A stretch of DNA of 64,000 nucleotides, from the NCBI GenBank assembly GCA_004193555.1, contig RPGP01000040.1, positions 1,183,127 to 1,247,126 of the forward strand. The letters run 5' to 3'. The translations under genes were made by a program, and so were the position numbers. The notes beneath the pieces are model-generated. The model was not told the DNA's origin and ran no database searches. It was given only the letters and a program-made list of their open reading frames with translations. Source of the stretch: Desulfobacteraceae bacterium Eth-SRB1. Lineage in GTDB: Bacteria > Desulfobacterota > Desulfobacteria > Desulfobacterales > ETH-SRB1. Positions 15,394 through 25,813 of this stretch are shown piece after piece (within the stretch, counting starts at the first letter, position 1; every line of letters starts with the position of its first letter).

Positions 15394-15463
15394 CGTTCAC
15401 GGTTGTCGGTTCACAGTTCACAGTTTTTTCAACCGTGAACCGATAACTGTAAACCGTGAACGG
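15394..15463. repeat. Inverted repeat with 7-bp period (CCGTGAA family), inside an operon
   Basis: GTTCACGGTTGTCGGTTCAC ... and its inverted partner AACCGTGAACCGATAACTG ... AACCGTGAACGG form a roughly 33-bp-arm hairpin between thiolase and hbd. The same family occurs at 49007-49035 and 62069-62172. As RNA it would be a long stem between two co-directional genes. Confidence 0.75.
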
Positions 15464-16639
15464 CTATCTTTTAACAATCATTGCTACGGCTTCTCCTCCT
15501 CCAAGACAGAGAGAAGCAAGCCCGATTTTTTTGTCCTGTTTTATCATTTCATATAACAGGGTTACAAGAACACGGCATCCACTGGCACCGATGGGGTGAC
15601 CCAATGCGACGCTGCCGCCATTTACGTTTACGATGGCTGGATCAAGGTCAAGTTCACGCAATATCGCCACCGTGGAGCCGCTGAATGCTTCGTTGACTTC
15701 ATAAAGGTCAATATCATTTTTATCAAGGCCTTCTTTTTTCAGACATTTCGGGATTGCCCAGATCGGAGCAACCAGAACATATTTCATGTCCAGAGCAAAA
15801 GATGCCTGGGCGCCTATTGTTGCGATTATTTCGCATCCAAGCTCCTTTGCCCTGTCTTTTGACATTACTACAACCGCTGCCGCTCCGTCGCTTATGACCG
15901 ATGCATTTCCGGCCGTGCCAACCCCGTCTTTTTTAAAAGCGCCTCTCATCTTTGACAGCGCTTCATAACTTGTTTCTCTTGGGCATTCATCCTCGCTGAA
16001 TATAACAGGATCGTCCTTTCGCCTGGGGATTTCTACAGGAACGATCTCGTCTTTGAATCTGCCGGAATTTATGGCGGCAAGAGCCTTTTGGTACGATTCG
16101 ACAGCGTATCTATCCTGGTCTTCACGGCTGACATTATATTTTTCTGAACAAAGTTCATTTGAAATGCCCATATGAAAATCATTTACAATATCCCATAGAC
16201 CATCGTGGATCATATGATCCTGCAGTATGCCGGGACCCATGCGATATCCGGAACGAGCCTTTTCAAGGTAATATGGCGCCATGGTCATGCTTTCCATGCC
16301 TCCCGCAACAATAACATCCGCGTCGCCTGTCTGAATTGCCTGGGCTGCAAGCATTACAGATTTCAAAGCCGATCCGCAGACCTTGTTTATGGTAAAACAT
16401 TCCACTTCCCACGGCATGCCCGCCAGAACCGCCGCCTGTTTAGCCGGATTCTGGCCGTAGCCGCATGGAAGCACCAGCCCCATAATAACCTCATCAACTT
16501 CATCTTTTTTAATTCCGGCTCTATTGACAGCTTCTTCGATAGCAATAGCGCCAAGCTTTGTTGCTCCAATGTTCTTCAATGCGCCATTAAAGTTGCCCAA
16601 CGGCGTGCGCACAGCGCTTACAATAACTGCTTCTTTCAT
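15464..16639 (-). CDS. Acetyl-CoA C-acetyltransferase (thiolase)
   Basis: A 391-aa biosynthetic/degradative thiolase acting on acetoacetyl-CoA. The nucleophilic Cys is in [12 protein letters not shown] (about residue 88); the second catalytic set is in [19 protein letters not shown] and the C-terminal [12 protein letters not shown]. Length is typical of the AtoB/PhaA class. It lies between IcmF and hbd. An unusual hairpin-forming repeat separates it from hbd (15394-15463) and repeat clusters separate it from icmF, so co-transcription across these is uncertain. Confidence 0.94.
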   Translation of the reverse strand: MKEAVIVSAVRTPLGNFNGALKNIGATKLGAIAIEEAVNRAGIKKDEVDEVIMGLVLPCGYGQNPAKQAAVLAGMPWEVECFTINKVCGSALKSVMLAAQAIQTGDADVIVAGGMESMTMAPYYLEKARSGYRMGPGILQDHMIHDGLWDIVNDFHMGISNELCSEKYNVSREDQDRYAVESYQKALAAINSGRFKDEIVPVEIPRRKDDPVIFSEDECPRETSYEALSKMRGAFKKDGVGTAGNASVISDGAAAVVVMSKDRAKELGCEIIATIGAQASFALDMKYVLVAPIWAIPKCLKKEGLDKNDIDLYEVNEAFSGSTVAILRELDLDPAIVNVNGGSVALGHPIGASGCRVLVTLLYEMIKQDKKIGLASLCLGGGEAVAMIVKR

Positions 16640-17074
16640 AGGTTTTATTCTCCTTTTTTACAAAACGTGTTAGGTGTCAGGTGTTAAGTATTAAGAGCTT
16701 GATAAGACAGATAATTGCTTTAACCTAACACCTAACACTTAACACCTTTATTTAGTCTTGAAAAACCTGGTCCTCTGGGCCAGGTCAGAGATAGATGGCT
16801 CTGCCGTGGATTTTTTCTCTAAAAAACGAACGTTCAACATCGAACATTCAACATCCAACGTCGAATTATGGTACGCCTTCGGCTTTTCGATTTAATTAAA
16901 AAAGAAAGAGCGAAGCGACATCCACATTCGATGTTCGATGTTGAGCGTTCGATGTTCGGCGTTCATCTTTTTCCTGTTTGATAATTGGGATTTCAATAAG
17001 TCAATGAACGTCCAGCAAAGCAAATCCCCTCTGGGGATAACCAAAGCCTGGTCCTCTGGGCCAGGATTTTTATT
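16640..17074. repeat. Repeat cluster between thiolase and icmF
   Basis: No gene. It holds a GTTAGGT/GTTAAGT-type inverted repeat (16667-16747), an AACATCG-type inverted repeat with the GTACGCCTTCGG core (16827-16968), and two direct copies of the palindrome CCTGGTCCTCTGGGCCAGG (16767-16785 and 17048-17066) flanking the latter. Confidence 0.75.
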
Positions 17075-20000
17075 TCACATATTTCTCCTGTACTGCCCCC
17101 CGACATCATACAATGCCTGTGTTATCTGTCCAAGGCTGCATACCCTGGCCGCATTCATCAGTTCATCAAACACATTATCTCCGGACAGGGCTGTTTTTTG
17201 AAGCTGTTTAAGCGCTGCCGGAGCCTTTTTGCTGCTTAGTTTTTTAAATTCCGCAAGACGCGCAAGCTGTGATTCCTTTTCCTGTCTCGTTGCCCTGGTC
17301 AATTCAACACAGGATGTCAATTCTTCCAGGCCGGAATCTTTTTCCCGGAATGTGTTAACGCCGATTATGGGAAGTTTTCCGGTATGTTTCAACATCTCAT
17401 AGTAAATTGACTCATCTTGAATTTTGCTTCGCTGGTAGCCTGTCTCCATTGCGCCAAGCACACCTCCACGCTTGGTAATACTTTCAAACTCAGCAAGAAC
17501 TGCATCTTCAACCAGTCTTGTCAGTTCTTCCACTATGAAACTGCCCTGGTTTGTGTTTTCGTTCCTGGAAAGGCCCCATTCCCTGTTAATTATAAGCTGG
17601 ATAGCAATAGCGCGCCTGACCGACTCGCCGCTCGGGGTGGTAATTGCTTCATCAAATGCGTTTGTATGAAGGCTGTTGCAGTTATCATAAACAGCGCAGA
17701 GAGCCTGGAGAGTTGTTCTGATATCGTTAAACTGGATATCCTGGCTGTGCAAAGAGCGGCCTGATGTCTGTATGTGGTATTTCAGCATCTGGGACCGTTC
17801 TGATGCGCCGTACTTTTCCCTCATGGCAATAGACCAGATCCGCCTTGCCACTCTGCCGATTACTGTATATTCAGGATCCATTCCGTTTGAAAAAAAGAAC
17901 GACAGATTTGGCGCAAAACTGTCAATCGGCATCCCCCTGGACAGGTAATACTCGACATATGTAAACCCGTTGGCAAGCGTTAAGGCAAGCTGTGTTATCG
18001 GGTTTGCCCCCGCTTCTGCAATATGATAGCCGGATATGGAAACAGAGTAGAAATTTTTAACATTGTTTTTTATGAAGAATTCCTGGATATCTCCCATCAT
18101 CTTCAGGGCGAACTCTATGGATAATATGCAGGTGTTCTGGCCCTGGTCTTCCTTTAAAATATCGGCCTGTACCGTTCCGCGGATGCAGGACAATACATCT
18201 TCGCGAATTTTATCCATTTGCTTCTTTGTCGGTTTTTTCCCCTTTTCGGCTTTGAACTTATCAGCCTGCTGGTCTATGGCTGCATTTAAAAACATGGCGA
18301 GAATAATGGGGGCAGGCCCGTTAATAGTCATTGAGACTGATGTATTCGGTGCGCACAGATCAAAACCTTTATAAAGGATCTTTATATCGTCCATGGTGCA
18401 GATGCTTACGCCGGAAGTGCCTACTTTGCCGTAGATATCAGGGCGCCTGTCAGGATCGTATCCGTATAGCGTGACGGAATCAAAGGCGGTGGATAAACGT
18501 TTTGCGTCATAGCCTGCGGACAGAAGCTTGAACCTGGTGTTAGTCCTGGCCGGATCACCCTCTCCGGCAAACATGCGTGTCGGCTCTTCGTCAGTCCGTT
18601 TAAGAGGAAATACGCCGGCGGCATATGGGAAATAGCCCGGCAGATTTTCTTCCCTGAGCCATGAGTATATTTCTCCGGGATCTTTGAACTTCGGCAGGGC
18701 AATTTTGGGAATCCTGGTATGGGCTAAAGAATCAAAAAAAAGGGGAACCCTGAACTCATGGTTGCGGACATGATATTTAAATTCATTTTTGCTGTAAACT
18801 TTTTTTATGTTTTCCCATCCACTAATCTGCTTTACCGTGTCTTTGTCTAACGTCTTTCTCGTTTTTGAAATTTCTTTCTTAAGGCGGGATATCAGCTTTG
18901 AAGTATCCTGATCCGGTTTGCCGGCGGATATCTTCTTTGATGTTTCTTCGAGATGCCAGATCTTTCTCAAAGTATCTGCCTGCTCAATTGTTTTACTTCG
19001 ATACATTTTGACAGTATCGGCGATTTCCGACAGATAGCGTGTCCGCCCGGTCGGGATAATAATCGTTTTAGAGCTTGATGTTTTTGTTTTGGGTTTCTTG
19101 AGGCCGGAGTTAAATTTTATGCCGGTTTTGTCCGCTGTTGTTTGAAGAATTGAGTGATAAAGGGCCGTGACTCCATCATCATTGAACCTGGAAGCTATTG
19201 TTCCAAAGACAGGCATATCTTCGGGCAATTTGTCCCAGGCGTTCCGATTGCGCTGCAATTGCTTTCGAACGTCACGCACAGCATCTTCACCGCCCATTTT
19301 TTCATATTTATTAACGACAACAAGATCGGCATAATCGAGCATATCGATCTTTTCAAGCTGGGAAGCCGCGCCGAACTCACTGGTCATTACATATATGGAT
19401 ATATCGACAAGATCGGTAATTTTTGAATCCCCCTGTCCGATACCCGCTGTTTCCACTATTATAAGGTCAAAACCGGCTGCTTTTACAACACTGATAGCGT
19501 CAGGCAGGGCATCCGGAATTTCTTCATTTGATCGTCGGGTAGCAAAGGAGCGCATATAAACCCTTTGAGTGTTGATGGCGTTCATGCGTATTCTATCTCC
19601 GAGAAGAGCTCCTCCGGTTTTTCTGCGTGAAGGATCGCAGCTTAAAATTGCCACCCGCACTTTTGTCAGGTCATGGAGAATGCGGAGAATCAGTTCATCT
19701 GTCAGGGAAGATTTTCCGGACCCGCCTGTTCCTGTAATGCCGATTACAGCAGTTTTGTGCCTGCCCGCATTATCAGCAAGCCATGATTTTAACCCTGCAA
19801 GCTTCCTGTTGCCCCGTGGTTTTGCCTGTTCAATGAATGTAATCAGGTTTGCGATCATCCGGACATTGTCGGAAGACAGCTCGCTAACGTCAAAATCATC
19901 TCTCGTTGTCGAAAAATCCATACTCTTGACCATATGGTTAATCATACCCTGAAGCCCCATGGATGCGCCGTCTTCAGGAGAATATATCTTAGCAACACCA

Positions 20001-20350
20001 TATGCCTCAAGTTCTCTGATCTCTTCCGGCACTATTACTCCGCCGCCGCCTCCAAAGATCCTGATATGCGAAGACCCGTTTTCTTTTAAAAGATCCACCA
20101 TATATTTGAAGTATTCCACATGGCCGCCCTGATAGCTTGAGATGGCTATCCCCTGTACATCTTCGGCAATTGCGGCATCAACAACTTCACGAACAGACCT
20201 GTTATGCCCAAGATGTATAACTTCAACTTCTGTGTTCAGGAGTATTCTGCGTATTATGTTTATTGATGCGTCATGACCATCAAAAAGCGCTGTGGCAGTT
20301 ATCATCCTTATATTGTGTTTGGGCCTGTAAGCTTTAACTTCAGCGGTCAT
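17075..20350 (-). CDS. icmF: Fused isobutyryl-CoA mutase IcmF (B12 domain, GTPase chaperone, mutase)
   Basis: About 1,091 aa, the usual length of IcmF, an adenosylcobalamin enzyme that interconverts isobutyryl-CoA and n-butyryl-CoA (some act on pivalyl/isovaleryl-CoA). Domain order: cobalamin-binding domain (about 10-145) with the family form of DxHxxG ([10 protein letters not shown]), MeaB-like GTPase chaperone (about 180-440; P-loop [14 protein letters not shown]), then the TIM-barrel mutase (about 560-1,085; [37 protein letters not shown]). I chose the ATG at 20350 because it follows AGGAGGAAG; the longer frame would overlap tetR. It probably feeds isobutyrate carbon into the neighbouring butyryl-CoA oxidation genes. 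Confidence 0.92.
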   Translation of the reverse strand: MTAEVKAYRPKHNIRMITATALFDGHDASINIIRRILLNTEVEVIHLGHNRSVREVVDAAIAEDVQGIAISSYQGGHVEYFKYMVDLLKENGSSHIRIFGGGGGVIVPEEIRELEAYGVAKIYSPEDGASMGLQGMINHMVKSMDFSTTRDDFDVSELSSDNVRMIANLITFIEQAKPRGNRKLAGLKSWLADNAGRHKTAVIGITGTGGSGKSSLTDELILRILHDLTKVRVAILSCDPSRRKTGGALLGDRIRMNAINTQRVYMRSFATRRSNEEIPDALPDAISVVKAAGFDLIIVETAGIGQGDSKITDLVDISIYVMTSEFGAASQLEKIDMLDYADLVVVNKYEKMGGEDAVRDVRKQLQRNRNAWDKLPEDMPVFGTIASRFNDDGVTALYHSILQTTADKTGIKFNSGLKKPKTKTSSSKTIIIPTGRTRYLSEIADTVKMYRSKTIEQADTLRKIWHLEETSKKISAGKPDQDTSKLISRLKKEISKTRKTLDKDTVKQISGWENIKKVYSKNEFKYHVRNHEFRVPLFFDSLAHTRIPKIALPKFKDPGEIYSWLREENLPGYFPYAAGVFPLKRTDEEPTRMFAGEGDPARTNTRFKLLSAGYDAKRLSTAFDSVTLYGYDPDRRPDIYGKVGTSGVSICTMDDIKILYKGFDLCAPNTSVSMTINGPAPIILAMFLNAAIDQQADKFKAEKGKKPTKKQMDKIREDVLSCIRGTVQADILKEDQGQNTCILSIEFALKMMGDIQEFFIKNNVKNFYSVSISGYHIAEAGANPITQLALTLANGFTYVEYYLSRGMPIDSFAPNLSFFFSNGMDPEYTVIGRVARRIWSIAMREKYGASERSQMLKYHIQTSGRSLHSQDIQFNDIRTTLQALCAVYDNCNSLHTNAFDEAITTPSGESVRRAIAIQLIINREWGLSRNENTNQGSFIVEELTRLVEDAVLAEFESITKRGGVLGAMETGYQRSKIQDESIYYEMLKHTGKLPIIGVNTFREKDSGLEELTSCVELTRATRQEKESQLARLAEFKKLSSKKAPAALKQLQKTALSGDNVFDELMNAARVCSLGQITQALYDVGGQYRRNM

Positions 20351-20375
20351 GCTTCCTCCTGTGCTTTGATACAGG

Positions 20376-21017
20376 TTATGTTTTTTGCGTAAATATCCCA
20401 ATGATAAATTTTGTTTGAAGCTCAATATAATCTTCAATGCTGTAGTGATTTGCAAGAAACCAGCGCCGGAAAGTCCACATATGCCCTAAAACACAGATAT
20501 TATGAGCGACAAGTTCAATCGAGCGTCCATCTATGTGAGGCAAATCGCCGGAAGAAATAAGGCTTCCTAATACTTTTATAAAAAGACCGGTGATGCGGAG
20601 TTCGTTTTCAAGCACTTTTTTTTGCCACTGTGACGGCAGTGATTGTGTTTCCTGGTATATAAGGAGGATAAAATCACTCATCCTGTGACAGACCATAAAA
20701 TATTCACGGATAACCTCTGCCAGGGCATTTTTTCCTCCTGTAGTTCTATCCAAAGCATCAGACATGCCGCGTTCAACTTCGGCATGTATTGAATCGCATA
20801 CAAGGTAGAGCACATCCTCTTTGGAAGCTACATATTCATATAATGAGCCTATGGACAGCCCTGCGGCCCTCGCCATCTGCCTGGTCGTAGTTTTGTGAAA
20901 ACCGTTTTCAATAAAAAGTTGCACAGATGCATCTATAATCTGGCGTCGCCGACGTCTGACAAGATCGGGATTCTTGATCTGGGTTGGAATATCGTGTGAT
21001 TTTTGCAGGTTATACAT
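20376..21017 (-). CDS. TetR/AcrR-family transcriptional regulator
   Basis: A 213-aa regulator. The N-terminal TetR HTH (about residues 22-70) shows [20 protein letters not shown] and [18 protein letters not shown]. The C-terminal ligand domain resembles FadR/PsrA-type fatty-acyl-CoA sensors in general shape only. It is the first gene of the minus-strand run tetR-icmF (25-bp gap), with its own promoter and palindrome just upstream, so autoregulation and control of icmF by an acyl-CoA is a sensible inference. Confidence 0.9.
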   Translation of the reverse strand: MYNLQKSHDIPTQIKNPDLVRRRRRQIIDASVQLFIENGFHKTTTRQMARAAGLSIGSLYEYVASKEDVLYLVCDSIHAEVERGMSDALDRTTGGKNALAEVIREYFMVCHRMSDFILLIYQETQSLPSQWQKKVLENELRITGLFIKVLGSLISSGDLPHIDGRSIELVAHNICVLGHMWTFRRWFLANHYSIEDYIELQTKFIIGIFTQKT

Positions 21018-21051
21018 GATGACAACTATTCTGATTAACAGAAATCCTTTC

Positions 21052-21101
21052 TGAACGCTCGCTCATCAATTTTAATACCATGTATCTGTTTTTTTTGTCA
21101 A
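21052..21101 (-). promoter_or_regulatory. tetR-icmF promoter with candidate TetR operator
   Basis: Minus strand -35 TTGACA (21096-21101), 18-bp spacer, -10 TATTAA (21072-21077). Overlapping the likely start region is the imperfect palindrome TGAGCGAGCGTTCA (21052-21065), the type of site TetR regulators of acyl-CoA catabolism bind. Confidence 0.55.
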
Positions 21102-21502
21102 GATGTAAGCGTTTACAGGTTCAAGGTTACCTTGCAAGTTATTGCCTGGGTCAAATTCCGTGCCTCGATATGCTATCAAACGGCGATTATTCTATTTTAA
21201 TTGCTCCAGCATACCAGTGGCTGTCGCTCTTGCCGTAGAAAGTATCTTTGAGTACGCTTAACGACTCTTGTCAAGAGTCATTGATATTTCTTGCTATTTT
21301 TAATTTACAGGCCTATATATCACCAAAAAAGATAATGAAATTAAAACTTTTCGAAAGAGACATCTCACCCGACTGGCGATATGTGATAGAAACAGCCGAT
21401 AAACACAAGAAGGCCCTAATGATGGCAGATAATTACAAAACTCCGTATCTTTAAAGACAAAGGCTGGGTTTTTTATTTTTCAAATGTTATAAAGAGTAAA
21501 TT
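21102..21502. other. Intergenic region without convincing gene
   Basis: About 400 bp. A 38-codon frame (MKLKLFERDISPDWRYVIET from about 21335) has no ribosome-binding site and no recognised family. I see no terminator or repeat of the kinds found elsewhere. Confidence 0.4.
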
Positions 21503-21847
21503 ATGGCATTCACAGAAATAGAGATACACAAGATTAATAAATTTGTCGGTGCACTATGTAAGAAAAGATCGCCTGGGCATATCAGAGACAAATTGCGATA
21601 TGAATATAAAATAGAAAATCAGGACGTAATTCTTTTTGAAATCCGTCCTCGATGGAATGCGCCGGATGAACAAACCCGGTTACCTGCTGCAAAACTCAAG
21701 TTTGTCAGGAGCCAAAATATCTGGAAGCTATTCTGGCAAAAAGCCGATATGAAGTGGCACAAATACGGCCCATTTGAGCCGTCTCGAGATCTTGCTGAGT
21801 TGATTGCGGAGATAGATACAGATCCATATGGTTGTTTCTTCGGATGA
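21503..21847 (+). CDS. DUF3024 family protein
   Basis: A 114-aa cytoplasmic protein that matches DUF3024 along its whole length: INKFVGALCKKRSPGHIRDK, FEIRPRWNAPDE, the tryptophan-rich IWKLFWQKADMKWHKYGP and the C-terminal ELIAEIDTDPYGCFFG. The family has no known function and often occurs as a stand-alone gene in mobile or accessory regions. No operon partner is apparent. Confidence 0.85.
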   Translation: MAFTEIEIHKINKFVGALCKKRSPGHIRDKLRYEYKIENQDVILFEIRPRWNAPDEQTRLPAAKLKFVRSQNIWKLFWQKADMKWHKYGPFEPSRDLAELIAEIDTDPYGCFFG

Positions 21848-21880
21848 GGAAATTATGATATAACAGTCCACCTGGTTAGT

Positions 21881-22141
21881 GTGCTGCCTCGCTCTACACC
21901 AACCGGTGACTTCCACGCTATAATACGACAGGAAAAGCCAGATGATTACCGACACAACTTTTTTACAAATGAATCAGCAGGCTATGCATTGCTTGATCGA
22001 TTCAAAAAGACATTGAAGCACGTCCAAAAAAGAAAAAAGGCTCTGGAACAGAAACTTCACAAAAATACTCGACAAATTAGACAAATACTGAACTATACGG
22101 CTATCTCGCAGCGCAGGCGCTTGCGCAGCGTGTGGCGGTGA
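21881..22141 (+). CDS. Hypothetical basic protein, possibly not real
   Basis: An 86-codon frame rich in Lys/Arg with a helical stretch FKKTLKHVQKRKKALEQKLH. No recognisable family and no clear ribosome-binding site. It lies between DUF3024 and a palindromic element. It could be a decayed gene fragment; low confidence that it is expressed. Confidence 0.25.
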   Translation: MLPRSTPTGDFHAIIRQEKPDDYRHNFFTNESAGYALLDRFKKTLKHVQKRKKALEQKLHKNTRQIRQILNYTAISQRRRLRSVWR

Positions 22142-22168
22142 AAAAATCGCAAAAGCAAATCAATATTT

Positions 22169-22272
22169 ACCCTGTTAGAAAGCCCCTCCATTTATGGCAG
22201 GGATGAAATAAATAAAGATTTAATTCCTTATAGAAAGGACGGGGCTTTATACCCTGCCCTTTCTAACGGGGT
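22169..22272. repeat. Palindromic element with ACCCYGTTAGAAAG ends
   Basis: ACCCTGTTAGAAAG (22169-22182) and CTTTCTAACGGGGT (22259-22272) are inverted ends. Inside, AAAGCCCC and GGGGCTTT make a second nested stem. It resembles a non-autonomous element or the structured end of an IS; no transposase accompanies it. Confidence 0.5.
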
Positions 22273-22339
22273 TTACTTCTTGACAATATAAACTTATAAA
22301 CTGAGGATATCCCATAGATTTTCCAACAAAGGGGCATTC

Positions 22340-22912
22340 ATGAGTGAAAATGGAGTCATTCCAGTTGGTAGAATTGAAAACATTATCCTTGTCATACGAG
22401 AACAGAAGGTAATATTGGATCGAGATCTGGCACAGCTTTATAATGTAACTACGAAACGGCTTAATGAACAAGTAAGGCGCAATCGCAGTCGTTTTCCAGA
22501 CGATTTTATCTTCCGGCTTACTACCAAAGAAAAAGCAAAGGTGGTCGCAAATTGCGACCACCTTTCCACGCTCAAATTTTCACCGTCACTTCCCTATGCC
22601 TTTACGGAACATGGAGCAATTATGGCAGCCAGCGTCATCAATTCACCACGAGCCATAGAGGCCAGTATCTTTGTAGTACGCGCATTTGTCAGACTCCGCA
22701 AAATGGTGGAAACACACACTGAATTATTACAAAAAGTTGGAGAGCTGGAGCATCGACTAGAAGGTCATGATGAACAGATTCAGGCTATTTTTGAGGCGAT
22801 TCGTGCCTTAATGGCGCCGCCTGAAAAGCCACGCAAGAAGATTGGGTTTGTGGTAAAGGAAAAGAAGGCTGCCTATGGCAAAAGGACAAAGGGAAGTAGA
22901 AAAAAGAAATGA
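22340..22912 (+). CDS. ORF6N domain-containing protein
   Basis: A 190-aa protein with an N-terminal ORF6N (KilA/phage antirepressor-related) domain: IILVIREQKVILDRDLAQLY, RNRSRFPDDFIFRLT, then FSPSLPYAFTEHGAIMAASV and FVVRAFVRLRKM. The C-terminal part (about 125-190) is a short coiled coil (LLQKVGELEHRLEGHDEQIQ) and a very basic tail. Such proteins are common on mobile elements and in accessory regions and probably bind DNA; the exact role is unknown. It is followed directly by an IS110 fragment. Confidence 0.85.
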   Translation: MSENGVIPVGRIENIILVIREQKVILDRDLAQLYNVTTKRLNEQVRRNRSRFPDDFIFRLTTKEKAKVVANCDHLSTLKFSPSLPYAFTEHGAIMAASVINSPRAIEASIFVVRAFVRLRKMVETHTELLQKVGELEHRLEGHDEQIQAIFEAIRALMAPPEKPRKKIGFVVKEKKAAYGKRTKGSRKKK

Positions 22913-22962
22913 TACCGGTTTTGTGTACGTTCTGCACGAATGTTCCGTAGGTACATTTGCAT

Positions 22963-23569
22963 CTTACCATAATGCTGGAAGTAGGAGACATAAACCGTTT
23001 TGCTGAAGTTGGAAACTATTCTTCATATTGCCGGTGTGTGAAAAGCGAGAGACTTTCTAATGGCAAGAAAAAAGGAGAGAACAACAAAAAGAACGGAAAT
23101 AAATATTTATCCTGGGCATATGTAGAAGCAGCGAACTTTGCGATCAGGCATAGTGTAAAAGCACATAGTTTTTATCAACGTAAAAAAGCCTAAAGAAACG
23201 GTATAGTTGCAATTAAAGCATTAGCCAATAAGATTTGCAGGGCATCCTATTACATCATGCGTGATTGTGTGCCTTTTAATGAAGAGATGCTTTTTCGTTA
23301 ATCAGTTTGGGTGCGGCAGTGAACCGGTAATGGGCCGTGCTTTAAGCATTGCGCTTAAAATACAATTGCCTTGAACCTGATGGGTGACTGGTGCGGATCA
23401 GCTTGGGCTGACTGCTAACCTATGAAAAGAAATAACGGGTGCGAAAAAAGGTGATAAAGCGAGGCTGTGCTGTGGCGAAAGTAAGAGGACAAGCAAAAAA
23501 GGATGTATTTTTTTTAAGGGAGAGGTGTTTTTTTTCTTGACAGGCCCTTTAATGGGTGACCCCATTTCC
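22963..23569 (+). mobile_element. 3' fragment of the IS110-family element (second copy)
   Basis: Matches 7235-7841 over 607 bp with only a few substitutions seen by eye (for example near the end, GACCCC against GACCTC). It contains the last part of the transposase (from IMLEVGDINRF), the same in-frame TAA (23191-23193), the C-terminal extension and the whole 3' non-coding end. The 5' two thirds are absent, so it cannot transpose alone. It ends at the same base as copy 1, supporting the right boundary of the element. Confidence 0.9.
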
Positions 23570-23790
23570 ATTTCAGATATTTCAGTGAAGCCTGCCCGTC
23601 AAAACCTTTTGATATCCGAATGAAATCAATGCTACTTTTTCTCGGCCAGCCCAATCGTGTGAATCGTCCGCGACGATTAGCCGTCGGCTGCATCCGATTG
23701 AAACAATTTTTTCCGGTGTTGTAGATATTTATGTTCTTTAGCGAGCTTTTCCCTAACAGTCTTCAGCCTATCCACCTGAGTAGTTGCTAT
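23570..23790. other. Degenerate intergenic DNA
   Basis: About 220 bp with no intact frame. The minus strand has a short readable stretch (LKTVREKLAKEHKYLQHRKK) that may be a gene fragment, family not recognised. Confidence 0.35.
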
Positions 23791-24312
23791 TTATGAAGTC
23801 TTTAGAGAAGGAGACGGTTTTTTCTGCAGTATCTTGAGCTGTTTTTTGGTCTTAACCAGTTCTTCGTTTAATAAACGCAACCTGACTGACATATATTCCG
23901 CAAATACCTTGTACAACAATAACAAAAAATTTGTTGTTTCATTCTCAGAAGAAAATTTCTCTTTAGCGTCAGTGTTAAAGGCCAGGCAGATGGTTTTGCC
24001 TTCTGCATATACTGATGCCGACCTGCTTAACCTATCCAGGATTCTCATTTCGCCAAAAATTTCACCACTCTTGCTTATCGTGCAAATGTTTATTCCGTCT
24101 TTTTTCACTCGCACCTTGCCTGAGAGAAGAAAATAGAGCCATAAGTCCATATCGCCTTCTTTGATAATAGGTTCTCCGTCTTCGTATTGTCTTATCTTGC
24201 TCAGCCTGAGCATTTTTCCAAGATTCTCTATTTCGAAATTCTTCAAGCCAGGAATTGAAAGAAGTTGCTGTATATTATGCATATCATCTTTCAGATATTT
24301 TGATTCAATCAT
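23791..24312 (-). CDS. Cyclic-nucleotide-binding domain protein
   Basis: A 173-aa protein consisting of one cNMP-binding (CRP-type) beta-roll (about residues 15-135: EPIIKEGDMDLWLYFLLSGKVRV, SKSGEIFGEMRILDRLSRSA) and a helical C-terminal tail (about 140-173), without the DNA-binding HTH of CRP. The phosphate-binding cassette GEMRILDRLSRSASV has the Glu and Arg expected for cNMP binding. It may act as a cytoplasmic sensor or scaffold protein. It stands alone on the minus strand. Confidence 0.85.
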   Translation of the reverse strand: MIESKYLKDDMHNIQQLLSIPGLKNFEIENLGKMLRLSKIRQYEDGEPIIKEGDMDLWLYFLLSGKVRVKKDGINICTISKSGEIFGEMRILDRLSRSASVYAEGKTICLAFNTDAKEKFSSENETTNFLLLLYKVFAEYMSVRLRLLNEELVKTKKQLKILQKKPSPSLKTS

Positions 24313-24413
24313 ATTTAGCTCACAAGTGTCTTGTTTTTTTATTTATAATCTTTAATGCAACTCAAATTAAAATTCAAGCTTTAGTTCCATCTTTGCCGTT
24401 AGTTTTGTTTTTC

Positions 24414-25640
24414 TTAAAGACATGTCAAAAAACCTGCCAGATACAGGGGGATGGAACTTTCAAAACCGATTTCTATGCCATCTTTAAAAACATAGGCGTC
24501 TTTTAGATTTCTTATCTGTTTTCTTTTCTTGCTTTTCCCTCCAACCTCTATTTCAATTCGTCTTTCACCGTCAATCAGTATAAAATCGGTTTTCATGGAA
24601 GAAAACAAGGGATAAGCGCCCTCAATCTGGGATGCAAAAAATGATTCCCGTATGTTTCCCCTGTCAACATCGTTTTTCCATGATTCAAACGCAACAGCAT
24701 AGTAGATGTTGGGGCTCTTAAAGAGGATTTTTGAATTCTTAAACACCCGTGGAGACCTGGATTTGGTTCTGATGATCTTAACTATTTCCGCTCTGTCCAA
24801 TAGATTAAAGTATTCATACAACGTGTCCTTTGATACACCAATTTCGACCTTAAGCGATTCAATATTAAAGAGAGGTATTTTGCTCATGGCTATAAAGGCC
24901 AACAATTTCTTTAACTTTAGGCTTGAAAAGGATTTTAGAGATTTTAACGTCGAAATATCCTCATAGATAACTTTGTCAAGGACATTAGATAATATGTCAA
25001 AATATTCATTTTGGGAAAAATTGAGAAAAAAGGGATAGCTGCCGCTCATCAAAAAATTGTTGAAATCTCCAAGTATGGTTTTGAATTGGGAGATAAGTTT
25101 ACCGCATATACTGGTATGGTCGGACAGGATTTGAGAAAAAGAGAATCCATGGAGTTGTTTTTGATATTTCAGTTCAAGATATTCTCTAAAGGAGAGCGGT
25201 TGAAGTGAGTATTTGACGCATCTCCGTGAAAGATCACCTTTTTCATATAAAATATTCAAGGTTGAACTGCCGAGAATAATGAATTTTTTGTCAGGATAAG
25301 CGTCATACAGCGCTTTTACTTCAAGGCTCCAATCCTTTTGCTTATGAACCTCATCGATTATCAAACAGTCACCATGATACTTAAAGTATTCACTGGCCGT
25401 GTTATAGATGCCTGTTTTCAGCACTAAAGGGTTATCCGCTGAAATATAGAGGCACTTTTTAATATCATTGTAAGTTTCAAGGTAATGCTGCAAGACCAAT
25501 GTGGTTTTTCCGGTTCCTCTTGCACCGGTAATAATTATCATTCTTTGGTCCCAGTTTATTATTTCGTAAAGATGCCTTTTGAAATTCAACGAAATCTTTG
25601 AAATCATTCTGGCATGAATGCTAAAAAACTCATTTAGCAT
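24414..25640 (-). CDS. AAA family ATPase with DUF4143 domain
   Basis: About 408 aa. The N-terminal AAA_14 ATPase module has Walker A GARGTGKTTLVLQH and Walker B CLIIDEVHKQKDW, sensor LGSSTLNILYEKGDLSRR, then the QPLSFREYLELK motif. The C-terminal DUF4143 part contains a winged helix and a nuclease-like region (FILIDGERRIEIEVGGKSK). This large family is found in anaerobes and archaea with unknown physiological role, sometimes linked to mobile DNA. I start it at the ATG with GGGAGGGG upstream rather than the GTG eight codons earlier. A consensus promoter precedes it. Confidence 0.87.
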   Translation of the reverse strand: MLNEFFSIHARMISKISLNFKRHLYEIINWDQRMIIITGARGTGKTTLVLQHYLETYNDIKKCLYISADNPLVLKTGIYNTASEYFKYHGDCLIIDEVHKQKDWSLEVKALYDAYPDKKFIILGSSTLNILYEKGDLSRRCVKYSLQPLSFREYLELKYQKQLHGFSFSQILSDHTSICGKLISQFKTILGDFNNFLMSGSYPFFLNFSQNEYFDILSNVLDKVIYEDISTLKSLKSFSSLKLKKLLAFIAMSKIPLFNIESLKVEIGVSKDTLYEYFNLLDRAEIVKIIRTKSRSPRVFKNSKILFKSPNIYYAVAFESWKNDVDRGNIRESFFASQIEGAYPLFSSMKTDFILIDGERRIEIEVGGKSKKRKQIRNLKDAYVFKDGIEIGFESSIPLYLAGFLTCL

Positions 25641-25690
25641 AACCCCTCCCTTTGTCGACAACACACGACAAAACAGTTAAGATAATGACT

Positions 25691-25719
25691 ACTATACTCG
25701 ACAAAATAAGGGTTGTCAA
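25691..25719 (-). promoter_or_regulatory. Consensus sigma70 promoter of the AAA/DUF4143 gene
   Basis: Minus strand TTGACA (25714-25719), 17-bp spacer, TATAGT (25691-25696). Downstream, the leader contains repeated TTGTCG and the palindrome TTGTCGACAA near the ribosome-binding site, a possible operator. Confidence 0.65.
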
Positions 25720-25813
25720 GAAAAACATCACCCATTATTGTTAACAAACAGATTTGTCCTCTTTCCCTGAGCAGGTGGCGAGCCAACGGGGGGACATCCA
25801 CGAGCCCTTAGAT

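Noticed and set aside
20351-20455. Upstream extension of icmF
   Set aside because: It would overlap the tetR gene and lacks a ribosome-binding site; the ATG at 20350 has AGGAGGAAG and gives the family length.
23034-23193. Independent small gene at 22957-23193
   Set aside because: It is the 3' fragment of the IS110 transposase, matching copy 1 nearly base for base.
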